From Microbacterium sp. Leaf320 (GTDB lineage Bacteria > Actinomycetota > Actinomycetes > Actinomycetales > Microbacteriaceae), in the NCBI RefSeq assembly GCF_001423485.1, contig NZ_LMOD01000002.1, forward strand, positions 705,890-769,889: DNA of 64,000 nucleotides. The letters are read 5' to 3'. This document shows positions 1 to 8,232 of the stretch, piece after piece. Under the pieces are notes generated by a model. The model saw nothing but the letters and a program-made list of their open reading frames with translations. It made no database searches and was not told where the DNA came from. Position 1 is the stretch's first letter; each line of letters begins with the position of its first letter. Position numbers and translations under genes: made by a program.

Positions 1-567
1 AGCGACGAGTTCGCGACGTTCGTCGAGCGCGTCCCCACCGACGTCCTGATCATCCTCGACGAGGCCTACGCCGAGTTCGTCACCGCCCCCGGCGCTGTCG
101 ACGGCCTCGAGGAGCGCGTGTTCGAACGGCATCCGAACGTCGTCGTGCTGCGCACCTTCTCGAAGGCATACGGACTCGCGGGTCTGCGCATCGGCTACGC
201 GATCGGCCACGAGAAGGTCCTCGATGCCGCTCGCACCACCGGCATCCCGCTCTCCGTCACCTCTGCCGCCGAGAACGCCGCCATCGCGAGTCTCGACGCC
301 GAGGGCGAGCTGCTCGAGCGGGTCGCCGTGATCGTCGAGCGCCGCACGCGCCTGCTCGAGGGACTCCGGAGGCAGGGCTGGGACGTGCCCGACTCGCAGG
401 CCAACTTCGTCTGGCTCCCCACCGGTGAGCGCACTGTCGAGGTCGCCGCGGCCTTCGTCTCTGCCGACCTGATCGTGCGTCCGTTCCCGGGCGACGGCAT
501 CCGCATCTCCGTCGGCGAAGAAGAGTCCGTGGCGCGTGTGCTCGACGTCGCCTCGACCCTGCGCTGA
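1..567 (+). CDS. hisC: Histidinol-phosphate aminotransferase (C-terminal part)
   Basis: This is the 3' part of a fold-type I PLP-dependent aminotransferase; the reading frame is open from base 1, so the start lies outside the window. The partial protein has the Asp-Glu-Ala-Tyr segment (LDEAYAEF) that contacts PLP and the [14 protein letters not shown] motif, whose lysine forms the Schiff base with PLP. A C-terminal [13 protein letters not shown] segment carries the phosphate/carboxylate-binding arginine. This arrangement is typical of HisC and of closely related aromatic aminotransferases. HisC transfers an amino group to imidazole-acetol phosphate in histidine synthesis. No other his gene is visible nearby, so an aromatic aminotransferase role remains possible. 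Confidence 0.85.
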   Translation, partial: SDEFATFVERVPTDVLIILDEAYAEFVTAPGAVDGLEERVFERHPNVVVLRTFSKAYGLAGLRIGYAIGHEKVLDAARTTGIPLSVTSAAENAAIASLDAEGELLERVAVIVERRTRLLEGLRRQGWDVPDSQANFVWLPTGERTVEVAAAFVSADLIVRPFPGDGIRISVGEEESVARVLDVASTLR

Positions 568-662
568 GGGGCTCCATCCCGCTGTTTCTCCGGTTTCCCG
601 GCAGATGCGAGGACGTCCTAGGTATGCGTGACCGGGCATGCGCGCGGCGGTAGCGTGGCACC

Positions 663-1790
663 GTGACCTCGTCAGAGACTGAACTCGTCCGCGTCCTCGA
701 TCAGGACGGCCGCTATACCCCGAGCGCGGCTGCTGAGCAGTATCTGCCGCTGATCGAGGCGATCAGCGACGCCGAGCTCGAGCAGTTCTACCGCGACATG
801 GTGGGCATCCGCGCGATCGACACCCAGGCGACCAACCTGCAGCGTCAGGGGCAGCTCGCCCTGTGGCCGCCGAGCCGTGGGCAGGAGGCAGCTCAGGTCG
901 GATCCGCCCGTGCCGCCCGTGCTCAGGACACGATCTTCCCGTCGTACCGCGAGCACGCCGTGACGCGTATCCGCGGGGTCGATCCCGTCGACATCATCAA
1001 GCTCATGCGCGGTGTCTCGCACGGTGGCTGGGATCCGACGGACCCCAAGAACGGCAACACTCGCCTCTACACGCTCGTGCTCGGCTCGCAGGTGCTGCAT
1101 GCCACCGGCTACGCGATGGGGCTGAACTTCGACGGCCGCTCGGGAACGGGCGACGTCGATAAGGACGAAGCCGTCATCGTCTACTACGGCGACGGCGCAT
1201 CGAGCCAGGGCGACGTGCACGAGGCGATGGTCTTCGCCGCCAGCTACCAGTCGCCGACCGTCTTCTTCCTGCAGAACAACCACTGGGCGATCTCGGTGCC
1301 CGTGTCGACGCAGTCGCGCGTGCCGCTCGTCGAGCGCAGCGCCGGGTACGGAATCCCCAGCGTCCGCGTCGACGGCAACGACGTGCTCGCCAGCTACGCC
1401 GTCTCGCGAGTGGCCCTCGACGACGCCCGCAGCGGCAAGGGCCCGCGTGCCATCGAAGCCGTGACCTACCGGCTCGGGGCGCACACCACCAGTGACGACC
1501 CCACGAAGTACCGCGGCTCCGACGAGGAGCAGTCGTGGGCGCAGCGCGACCCGATCGACCGCATGCGCGCGTTCCTCGAGAACAGGGGAGCGGCCGGCCA
1601 GTTCTTCGCCGACGTGGATGCCGAGGCAGCCGACGCCGCCGAAGACCTGCGCGCCCGGAGCGTCGAGCTCGGACCGCCGACCGCGGACAAGATCTTCGAC
1701 CACGTCTACAGCGAGCCGCATCCTCTGATCGCGGAGCAGAAGGCCTGGCACAGGCAGTACGAAGCATCGTTCGAAGGGGACAGCAAGTGA
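663..1790 (+). CDS. 2-oxo acid dehydrogenase E1 component, alpha subunit
   Basis: 375 aa. This is the thiamine-diphosphate-dependent E1 alpha subunit of a branched-chain 2-oxo acid or pyruvate dehydrogenase complex. The ThDP/Mg motif starts at YYGDGASSQGD and ends about 28 residues later at the NN pair of FFLQNNHWA. The phosphorylation-loop-like stretch (GAHTTSDDPTKYR) and the FPSYREH substrate-channel segment are also present. The GTG start follows TAGCGT (651-656) by six bases with no Shine-Dalgarno, so the mRNA is probably leaderless. The E1 beta gene overlaps its stop. BCKDH is somewhat favoured by the split E1 and the single lipoyl domain of the E2; pyruvate cannot be excluded. Confidence 0.9.
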   Translation: MTSSETELVRVLDQDGRYTPSAAAEQYLPLIEAISDAELEQFYRDMVGIRAIDTQATNLQRQGQLALWPPSRGQEAAQVGSARAARAQDTIFPSYREHAVTRIRGVDPVDIIKLMRGVSHGGWDPTDPKNGNTRLYTLVLGSQVLHATGYAMGLNFDGRSGTGDVDKDEAVIVYYGDGASSQGDVHEAMVFAASYQSPTVFFLQNNHWAISVPVSTQSRVPLVERSAGYGIPSVRVDGNDVLASYAVSRVALDDARSGKGPRAIEAVTYRLGAHTTSDDPTKYRGSDEEQSWAQRDPIDRMRAFLENRGAAGQFFADVDAEAADAAEDLRARSVELGPPTADKIFDHVYSEPHPLIAEQKAWHRQYEASFEGDSK

Positions 1791-2767
1791 CTCTCGAGAC
1801 GATGCCTCTCAGCAAGGCACTCAACGCGGGCCTCCGCAAGGCCATGGAGGACGACTCCAAGGTCCTCCTCATGGGTGAGGACATCGGCAAGCTCGGCGGT
1901 GTCTTCCGCGTCACCGAGCACCTGCAGCGCGACTTCGGCGACAAGCGCGTGCTCGATACGCCTCTCGCCGAGTCAGGCATCGTGGGCACCGCGATCGGAC
2001 TCGCGATGGCAGGGTTCCGTCCCGTGATCGAGATCCAGTTCGACGGGTTCGTGTTCCCGGCGTTCGACCAGATCACGACGCAGCTCGCCAAGCTCACCAA
2101 CCGGCACGAGGGCAGGCTCAGTCTGCCGATCGTGATCCGCATCCCGTATGGCGGGCACATCGGCGCCGTCGAGCACCACCAGGAGAGCCCCGAGGCGTAC
2201 TTCGCGCACACCCCGGGTCTGCGCGTGGTCTCGCCGTCGACGCCCAACGACGCCTACTGGATGATCCAGGAGGCCATCGCGTCGAACGACCCCGTGATCT
2301 TCATGGAGCCGAAGAGCCGCTACTGGCAGAAGGGCGAGGTCGAGCTCGACGGGTCGGCCGCTCCGCTGCACTCGTCCCGTGTCGTGCGCACGGGCTCCGA
2401 CGTCACCCTCGTCGGGCACGGCGCCATGGTCACGACGCTGTTGCAGGCCGCGGCGCTCGCCGAGTCCGAGGGCACCAGCTGCGAGGTCGTCGACGTGCGC
2501 TCGCTGTCGCCCATCGACTACGAGCCGATCCTGAACTCGGTGCGCAAGACCGGACGCATGGTCTATGCGCAGGAGGCGCAGGGCTTCACAAGCATCGGCA
2601 GCGAGGTGGCGGCGACCGTCATGGAGCGCGCCTTCTACGCTCTCGAAGCCCCCGTGCTGCGCGTCTCGGGCTACGACACCCCCTTCCCGCCCGCGAAGCT
2701 CGAGGGCACCTACCTCCCGGATGCCGACCGCATCCTCGAGGCCGTCGACCGTTCGCTGGCCTACTGA
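1787..2767 (+). CDS. 2-oxo acid dehydrogenase E1 component, beta subunit
   Basis: 326 aa. This is the transketolase-like beta subunit that completes the E1 heterotetramer and oxidatively decarboxylates 2-oxo acids onto the E2 lipoyl arm. Recognisable segments are LMGEDIGKLGGVFRVTEHL, DTPLAESGIVGTAIGLAMAG and the C-terminal domain YAQEAQGFTSIGSEVAA. I place the start at the GTG that overlaps the E1 alpha stop (GTGA), giving the usual family length. A much longer upstream frame exists but only overlaps E1 alpha and is not part of the protein. The four-base overlap implies translational coupling with the alpha subunit. Confidence 0.92.
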   Translation: MTLETMPLSKALNAGLRKAMEDDSKVLLMGEDIGKLGGVFRVTEHLQRDFGDKRVLDTPLAESGIVGTAIGLAMAGFRPVIEIQFDGFVFPAFDQITTQLAKLTNRHEGRLSLPIVIRIPYGGHIGAVEHHQESPEAYFAHTPGLRVVSPSTPNDAYWMIQEAIASNDPVIFMEPKSRYWQKGEVELDGSAAPLHSSRVVRTGSDVTLVGHGAMVTTLLQAAALAESEGTSCEVVDVRSLSPIDYEPILNSVRKTGRMVYAQEAQGFTSIGSEVAATVMERAFYALEAPVLRVSGYDTPFPPAKLEGTYLPDADRILEAVDRSLAY

Positions 2768-2777
2768 GTTTCCCTGG

Positions 2778-2807
2778 CCGTTGAGCGAGCGCAGCGAGAC
2801 GAAACGC
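2778..2807. repeat. Intergenic repeat, family A (copy 1)
   Basis: This GC-rich element of about 30 bases contains GTTGAGCGAGCGCAGCGAGA followed by CGAAACG. It recurs, often in inverted orientation, at 11441-11470, 11503-11537, 18609-18643 and 40834-40907. It lies in the 54-base gap between the E1 beta and E2 genes, just before the E2 ribosome binding site (CGAAAGGA). Confidence 0.7.
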
Positions 2808-2821
2808 CGAAAGGACCGCAC

Positions 2822-4177
2822 ATGAGCACGCAGAACTTCAACCTCCCCGACGTGGGGGAGGGCCTGACCGAGGCCGAGATCGTGGCGTGGAAGGTCGCGC
2901 CCGGTGACACCGTCGCCATCAACGACGTCATCTGCGAGATCGAGACGGCCAAGTCGCTCGTCGAGCTGCCCTCGCCGCACGCCGGCGTCGTCGGCGAACT
3001 GCTCGCCGCCGAGGGGGCGACTGTGGAGGTCGGATCCCCGATCATCACGTTCGTGACGGATGCTCGCGACGATGCAGGTCCCGGCAAGATCGCGACTGCC
3101 GAGGCACCCGCGCCCGAAGAGGGCGGCGGCTCGGTGCTCGTCGGCTACGGCACCGGCGGCGGCGCGACATCCCGCCGCAAGCGTCCGGCAGAGCGCCCGG
3201 TGCGCTCGTCGGTCGGCGTGATCGCCAAGCCCCCGATCCGCAAGCTCGCCCGCGACCTGGGCGTCGATCTGACGACCGTCACGCCGACCGGCGCAGACGG
3301 CGAGGTCACGCGCGACGACGTCGTGACCCACGCATCGCAGGCGAGTGTCTTCCGCAACATCGAGACGCCGGAGTGGGGAGCCGTGCGCGAAGAGACCGTT
3401 CCCGCGCCGCAGAGCACGCCGGCTGGCCTCGCCCGTGGAGTGTCGGCAGCGCAGGCATCCGCCCCGGTGTCCGACGACCGCACGGAGTCGATCCCGGTCA
3501 AGGGGGTGCGCAAGGCCACGTCGTCGGCGATGGTGCAGAGCGCCTACTCCGCCCCGCACGTCACCGTGTGGAAGGAGATCGACGCGAGCCGCACGATGGA
3601 GCTCGTGAAGCGGCTCAAGGCATCACCCGACTACGCCGACATCCGCGTCTCGCCGCTGCTGATCATGGCCCGAGCTGTCATCTGGGCCGCGCGCCGCACC
3701 CCGATGGTCAACGCCGCCTGGATCGAGACCGAGGGCGGCGCCGAGATCTCGGTGCGCCACTACGTGAACCTCGGGATCGCCGCGGCGACGCCTCGAGGAC
3801 TGCTCGTGCCGAACATCAAGGACGCACAGGACCTCAGCATGAAGGACCTCGCCCGCGCGCTGAACCGTCTGACGCTCACCGCCCGCGAGGGCAAGACGAG
3901 CCCCGCCGACCAGCAGGGCGGCACGATCACCATCACCAACATCGGCGTGTTCGGGATGGATGCCGGCACGCCGATCATCAACCCCGGCGAGGCGGGCATC
4001 GTGGCCATGGGCACGATCAGCCAGAAGCCGTGGGTCGTCGACGGCGAGGTGCGCCCCCGCTGGGTCACCACGGTCGCGGGTTCGTTCGACCACCGCGTGA
4101 TCGACGGCGACGGCATGAGCCGCTTCATCGCCGACGTGGCATCCGTTCTCGAGGAGCCCGCGCTGCTCGTCGAGTGA
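2822..4177 (+). CDS. Dihydrolipoamide acyltransferase (E2) of the 2-oxo acid dehydrogenase complex
   Basis: 451 aa. E2 accepts the acyl group from E1 on a lipoyl arm and transfers it to CoA. The domains in order are one biotinyl/lipoyl domain (about 5-78) with lipoyl lysine K44 in [10 protein letters not shown], a flexible linker, a peripheral-subunit-binding domain (about 137-172, [15 protein letters not shown]) and a catalytic acyltransferase core (about 225-451). The core ends in [10 protein letters not shown] with active-site H424. A single lipoyl domain is usual for a BCKDH-type E2, whereas actinobacterial PDH E2 (AceF/SucB type) often has two or three. No E3 gene follows, so the complex must use a lipoamide dehydrogenase encoded elsewhere. 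Confidence 0.92.
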   Translation: MSTQNFNLPDVGEGLTEAEIVAWKVAPGDTVAINDVICEIETAKSLVELPSPHAGVVGELLAAEGATVEVGSPIITFVTDARDDAGPGKIATAEAPAPEEGGGSVLVGYGTGGGATSRRKRPAERPVRSSVGVIAKPPIRKLARDLGVDLTTVTPTGADGEVTRDDVVTHASQASVFRNIETPEWGAVREETVPAPQSTPAGLARGVSAAQASAPVSDDRTESIPVKGVRKATSSAMVQSAYSAPHVTVWKEIDASRTMELVKRLKASPDYADIRVSPLLIMARAVIWAARRTPMVNAAWIETEGGAEISVRHYVNLGIAAATPRGLLVPNIKDAQDLSMKDLARALNRLTLTAREGKTSPADQQGGTITITNIGVFGMDAGTPIINPGEAGIVAMGTISQKPWVVDGEVRPRWVTTVAGSFDHRVIDGDGMSRFIADVASVLEEPALLVE

Positions 4178-4192
4178 TACCCGGCCGTCGCG

Positions 4193-5170
4193 TCACACGC
4201 CGGGATCACGGGCGCGAGTAACCTGCCCAGCGGTGACGGGATCGCGGGCGCCGCGCTCACGGGTCGTGGTGTCGAGAACGCGGTGCCGGTGACGGCGTTC
4301 GATCGCCTGCCCCGCGTACGACGCTGCGACGATGAGAGCGGCGCCGAGCAGGCCGACGGCGCCGACGCTCTCGCCGGCGAGCAGGATTCCGACCAGCAGT
4401 GCCCAGACCGGCTCGGTGCCCATGAGGATGCTGGCGCGCGTCGCAGAGGTGCGCCGCACCGCCCAGAGCTGGACGACGAACGCGAACACCGAGCACATCA
4501 GGCCGAGGAACAGGATGTTCGCCCACCCCGCTCCGTCGAGTCGTGCGACCGCTGCGGGCAGCTCCGCCCCTGCGACCAGTGAGGCGGTCCCTGCGCAGAC
4601 GATGAGCTGCACCAGGACGACAGCGAGCGTGCTGTCTCGTCGGTCGCGGGTGAGCCTGGCGCTCGCCGTCACGTGCAGCGCGCGCACGACCGCCGCCGCG
4701 ATCACCAGGGCGTCGCCTGCGCTCGGCATCCGTAGTCCGCCGTCAGACACGAGAAGGGCGACTCCTACCACGGCCGCGACGGCGGCGACGAAGTATGAGC
4801 GCGGGAGCCACGACCGCGCGGCGAGGCTCTCGAGCACCGGGGTGAACACGAGCGCGAGACTGATGAGCAGGCCGGCGTTGGTCGCCGAGGTGAGATGGAC
4901 GCCCCAGGTCTCGAGCCCGATGATGGCGGCCTGGGAGAGGCCGAGGAGGACGGCGACGGCGAGCCCGCGCCCGCGCGGCATCCGCTCCCTGCGCGCTGCG
5001 CAGATCACGCCGAGAGCGACCGCCGCGATGAGGAACCGCAGTGCGACAGCGGGGGCGACGCCCACCTCGAGGGCGAGACCCTTGGCCGCGACGAAGCTCG
5101 CGCCCCACACCGCCGCGACGGCGACGAGCAGAACGTCGACGAGCAGATCGCGAGAGGGACGACGAGGCAT
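4193..5170 (-). CDS. EamA/DMT-superfamily transporter
   Basis: 325 aa, with about ten hydrophobic segments in two EamA repeats. Typical features are AAVWGASFVAAKGLALEVG near the N terminus and ILMGTEPVWALLVGILLAGE in the second repeat. Members export amino acids or other small metabolites across the inner membrane. The C-terminal 35 residues are polar and basic (ERRHRHRV...). The gene is divergent from a LysR-type regulator, a common pairing for exporters induced by their substrate. CAGAGT lies six bases before the ATG, so leaderless expression is possible. The substrate cannot be read from the sequence. Confidence 0.88.
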   Translation of the reverse strand: MPRRPSRDLLVDVLLVAVAAVWGASFVAAKGLALEVGVAPAVALRFLIAAVALGVICAARRERMPRGRGLAVAVLLGLSQAAIIGLETWGVHLTSATNAGLLISLALVFTPVLESLAARSWLPRSYFVAAVAAVVGVALLVSDGGLRMPSAGDALVIAAAVVRALHVTASARLTRDRRDSTLAVVLVQLIVCAGTASLVAGAELPAAVARLDGAGWANILFLGLMCSVFAFVVQLWAVRRTSATRASILMGTEPVWALLVGILLAGESVGAVGLLGAALIVAASYAGQAIERRHRHRVLDTTTRERGARDPVTAGQVTRARDPGV

Positions 5171-5226
5171 GTACTCACTCTGGCGATCCTGACCATGAAG
5201 ACCAAGGGGAATCTTCTTACAGTTCC

Positions 5227-5244
5227 CATAAGGTTGCCCTTATG
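5227..5244. promoter_or_regulatory. Palindrome covering the LysR start codon
   Basis: This is a perfect 7-4-7 inverted repeat, CATAAGG-TTGC-CCTTATG, whose right arm includes the ATG of the LysR-type gene. A second weaker inverted pair, AAGGGGAA (5204-5211) and TTGCCCTT (5234-5241), surrounds it. The position fits autoregulation by the LysR protein and control of the divergent exporter. Confidence 0.55.
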
Positions 5245-6162
5245 GAACCGACTCACCTTAGACTGCTCCGAGAGCTCCGCGACCGGGGCAGCGTCACGGC
5301 CGTCGCGGCCGCTCTCGGAGTCTCGGCGTCGGCGGTCTCGCAGCAGCTCGCGACTCTGCAGTCGACGGTGCCCCTGCCGCTCACTGTGCGTCGGGGTCGA
5401 GTCCTGATCCTGACCGCGGCGGGGGAGGCGCTCGCCGCGGCGAGCACCCGGGTCGATGAGGCGTTGACTGCTGCACGCGACTCGATCGGGGCGCTCCTCG
5501 AAGCGGGCGACAGGCCGGTGCGGGTGTCGTCGTTCAACAGTGCGGGCCTTGCGCTGTTCGGCCCGCTCCTGAGGGAACTCGACGGGAGCCCTGCCGTCCG
5601 CCTCGCCGATGCCGACGTCCCGCACCGAGACTTCCCCGGGCTCACCGCAGACCACGATCTCGTGATCGCCCATCGGCTCGCGCACGACGCCCTCTGGCCG
5701 GCGGATCGGGTCGTCGCGGTCCCGCTCGTCGAGGAGCCGCTCGACATCGCCCTCCCCGCAGGTCACCGTCTCGCCGGCCGAGCGGAGATCTCCCTCGCCG
5801 ACCTCCGCGACGAGGAATGGGTGGCGGTGCATGAGGGATTCCCTCTCGCGGGAGTGCTCGACCATCTCGCCGCGCTGTCTGGTGCACCGCTGCGAATCTC
5901 TCATCGCATCAACGAGTTCTCGGTGACTGCCGAGGTCGTGCGGGCCGGGGCGGCGATCGCCGTCATGCCTCGCGCCACGGCTACGCCTCTGGCTGTGGAC
6001 GGCCTCGTTCTCAGGCCGCTGTCGGATGTCGATCTGATCCGCCACGTCGACGTGCTGGCTCGGCCGGATGCGCTGGCCTACACGGCGGTCAGGCGTGTGC
6101 TGCGAGCCCTGCAGGATGTCGCCGCGCGCGTGCAGCGCGACTCGCTCCGCTCACCAGGCTGA
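5242..6162 (+). CDS. LysR-family transcriptional regulator
   Basis: 306 aa. It has an N-terminal winged helix-turn-helix (about 1-60, HLRLLRELRDRGSVTAVAAA then ALGVSASAVSQQLATLQ) and a C-terminal effector-binding domain of periplasmic-binding-protein type (about 90-295). I chose the ATG at 5242 because the helix-turn-helix begins a few residues later; the open frame upstream encodes no recognisable LysR sequence. The likely target is the divergent EamA exporter, with the operator in the 71-base shared region. The linker sequence LPLTVRRGRVLILTAAGEAL is typical of the family. Confidence 0.88.
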   Translation: MEPTHLRLLRELRDRGSVTAVAAALGVSASAVSQQLATLQSTVPLPLTVRRGRVLILTAAGEALAAASTRVDEALTAARDSIGALLEAGDRPVRVSSFNSAGLALFGPLLRELDGSPAVRLADADVPHRDFPGLTADHDLVIAHRLAHDALWPADRVVAVPLVEEPLDIALPAGHRLAGRAEISLADLRDEEWVAVHEGFPLAGVLDHLAALSGAPLRISHRINEFSVTAEVVRAGAAIAVMPRATATPLAVDGLVLRPLSDVDLIRHVDVLARPDALAYTAVRRVLRALQDVAARVQRDSLRSPG

Positions 6163-6197
6163 GGCGCGCCTCGGGCCGAGCTCCGCCGGTCGACCGG

Positions 6198-6737
6198 CTA
6201 CGCCTGACGCAGCTCCGCGAGGGTCGTGATCTGCGCGGTGGCGGGGTCCCAGTGCCGCACGTTGCACGAGTGAGCGTGGATGTCACCGCCGATGAGATCC
6301 AGCGCCGTCGCGAGGTCGGCGACGCGCAGCCGGCGGGCGAGCGCGACGTGCGGCATCCACTCGCCGGGCGCGGTGTGCGGGGCGTCGTCACCCGGCCCGA
6401 CGGCGGCGAGGATCGTCTCGCGGAGGCTGAGCAGCTCGGGACTGGGGACGATGCTGCGCGCCAGCACGCGGCGATCCCCGGATCCGAAGAGCAGGGGAGC
6501 GCCGAGCGCGATCGGGAACGACGGGATGCCGGCGAGGAAACCCCGGTCCGGCGGCGCAAGGCCGAGGCGCGCGACCATCGTGATGTGAGGGCGGTTGCTC
6601 GCCGATGTGTGCCCCGCGAGGCTCGACAGGCCGCGCGTGGCGAGAGCATCCCATTCGGCCCGGATCGCGGCCTCGGCCTCTGCGTCCAGGAGCAGCTCGA
6701 TCGATGACGGGGAGCGCTGCGGCTCGGGTTCTCGCAC
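6198..6737 (-). CDS. 2'-5' RNA ligase / cyclic phosphodiesterase-like protein
   Basis: 179 aa. It belongs to the 2H phosphoesterase superfamily, which hydrolyses or ligates 2',3'-cyclic-phosphate RNA ends or related nucleotides. The two conserved histidine motifs are visible as RPHITMVARLG (first HxT) and MPHVALARRL (second HxA/S, where threonine is usual). The GTG start at 6737 gives a normal family length. CATAAT lies six bases upstream with no ribosome binding site, so the transcript may be leaderless. A longer frame from 6860 adds only arginine-rich sequence and is unlikely to be used. The biological substrate is unknown. Confidence 0.75.
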   Translation of the reverse strand: MREPEPQRSPSSIELLLDAEAEAAIRAEWDALATRGLSSLAGHTSASNRPHITMVARLGLAPPDRGFLAGIPSFPIALGAPLLFGSGDRRVLARSIVPSPELLSLRETILAAVGPGDDAPHTAPGEWMPHVALARRLRVADLATALDLIGGDIHAHSCNVRHWDPATAQITTLAELRQA

Positions 6738-6910
6738 GGGTCGATTATGTCGCGGCCCGCGGTCCGCGCCGCGGCATCCGCGCCCGGCATCCGCGCGGGA
6801 AACCGCAGACCATTCCTGTGCGCCGCGGCAATTCGCCCCTCGACTCGCCGCGGCGCGCACCGATGCTCTCCGTTTTCCGAGGAGGAACGGCCGGAACGTC
6901 GGCCAGCTCG

Positions 6911-8131
6911 TCAGCTCACCGCGCTGAGGCGCCGTTCCGCCAGCAATGGCACGGCCACCTCGCGGGCGGCCATGCGAGCCGTCGCGACGGCGCCGATCGA
7001 CACGACCTCAGCGCCGAGCGTCGAGGCGAGGATCTCGGGTGCCGGCAGGTGAAGCTGGGTCGGCAGCACCTCGCGTGCGGCCGTGAGCACGGGGGCGATG
7101 CTCTCGGCGACCCCGCCGCAGATGATCACGCGCGCCGGGTCGTACATGCTGCCCAGCACGCCGACGACTCGAGCGAGCGTTGCGCCGACGCGTGCGGTCG
7201 CGAGCAGCGCGTCGGCATCACCGGCGGATGCCGCGGTCAACACGATCCGCGGGTCGATGCGGTCCTCGCGCGCGAGCCGCCCGATCGCGGATTCCGGCGA
7301 GATCTCGCCGCTCTCGACACCTGCGCGCACCTGGTCCTGCAGCGCGTAGCGCAGCCCGAAGGCCGACCCGACCCCGATGATGTGGTCGAACACGACGCCC
7401 TCGCCGACGCCGCCGTGCGCACCGTGCAGCACATGGCCGTCGACGACGACACCCCCGCCGAACCGTTCGCTCGCGAGCAGGGCGACGTAGTCACGGCATC
7501 CGACCGCAGCCCCTGCCGAGCCTTCGGCGATCGCGGCCAGCTGAGCGTCGTTCTTGATCTCGACGACGGGCGCCCAGTCGGCCAGCGCCTCGGCGAGCCC
7601 CGGGTTGGTGCGCTCCCAGAAGCCGTCGGGGTGCGGCGGTGAGATGCCGGCCCTGTTGACGGGAGCAGCCACTCCGACGCAGATCGCGAGGATCTCGGTG
7701 CGGTCGACGCCGGCCTCGTCGAGTGCGAGCTGCATCTGTCCGAGGATGGTCGCGCGTCGCGCATGCGCCGACTGGCCGGAGTCGAGGTCGGTGCGGTGGT
7801 GCACGAGGGTGCGCTCGAGCGGGTCGGAGATCGTGACCGCGAGGTGGGTGTCTCCGGCATCCACACCGACGACGACGCCGAGATCGGATGCCAGCACGAA
7901 GCGCCTCGCGGGGCGCCCGGCCCGGTAGCTCCCGGCCACCCGCGCGTTGGGGAGTTCCTGCAGCACCGCGGCGCTGACGAGGGTGTCGATCGCGTCGATC
8001 GCGGTCGAGCGGGTCAGCGTGGTGGTCGCCATCGCCTCGGTCGCGGTGAACTCGCCGGCGGCCCATGCGAAGTCGAGGATGGCGCCGACGCTGGCTCGTC
8101 CGGTGCCCAGACCTGCGGATACTTCGGTCAT
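6911..8131 (-). CDS. ROK-family transcriptional repressor
   Basis: 406 aa. An N-terminal winged helix-turn-helix (about 15-75, ATTTLTRSTAIDAIDTLVSA) is followed by a sugar-kinase-like ROK domain (about 90-395) with VVGVDAGDTHLAVTIS as the phosphate-binding region. The usual zinc-binding cysteine cluster of active ROK kinases is not evident, so the protein probably senses a sugar rather than phosphorylates it. It is divergent from the sugar ABC operon and GH13 gene that it most likely controls. The ATG at 8131 has GTGAGG about nine bases upstream; a GTG at 8146 is an alternative. Confidence 0.85.
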   Translation of the reverse strand: MTEVSAGLGTGRASVGAILDFAWAAGEFTATEAMATTTLTRSTAIDAIDTLVSAAVLQELPNARVAGSYRAGRPARRFVLASDLGVVVGVDAGDTHLAVTISDPLERTLVHHRTDLDSGQSAHARRATILGQMQLALDEAGVDRTEILAICVGVAAPVNRAGISPPHPDGFWERTNPGLAEALADWAPVVEIKNDAQLAAIAEGSAGAAVGCRDYVALLASERFGGGVVVDGHVLHGAHGGVGEGVVFDHIIGVGSAFGLRYALQDQVRAGVESGEISPESAIGRLAREDRIDPRIVLTAASAGDADALLATARVGATLARVVGVLGSMYDPARVIICGGVAESIAPVLTAAREVLPTQLHLPAPEILASTLGAEVVSIGAVATARMAAREVAVPLLAERRLSAVS

Positions 8132-8176
8132 GGGTCTTGACCTCACTCTCGTTCACATGAGACAGTACCGTTCATC

Positions 8177-8204
8177 GAAGTTAATTCGCTCACTAGATTT
8201 AGTC
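8177..8204. promoter_or_regulatory. Putative ROK operator and promoter region
   Basis: This AT-rich patch lies in the divergent region between the ROK gene and the sugar-binding protein. It contains inverted repeat CGAA-GTTAA-TTCG (8177-8189) and a near-palindrome ACTA-GATT-TAGT (8193-8204). TAGATT (8195-8200) or TAGTCT (8201-8206) could be the -10 element for the transport operon, so a bound ROK protein would block the promoter. Confidence 0.45.
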
Positions 8205-8232
8205 TGCGGATCTACAGGACGAAAGGACAACG

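Noticed and set aside
672-1751. 359-codon open frame on the minus strand opposite E1 alpha
   Set aside because: It mirrors a conserved gene; its composition is the Arg/Val/Asp-rich pattern of antisense high-GC frames and no motif is recognisable.
1973-3559. 528-codon antisense frame over E1 beta and E2
   Set aside because: Both underlying genes are clear 2-oxo acid dehydrogenase subunits; the antisense frame has no domain.
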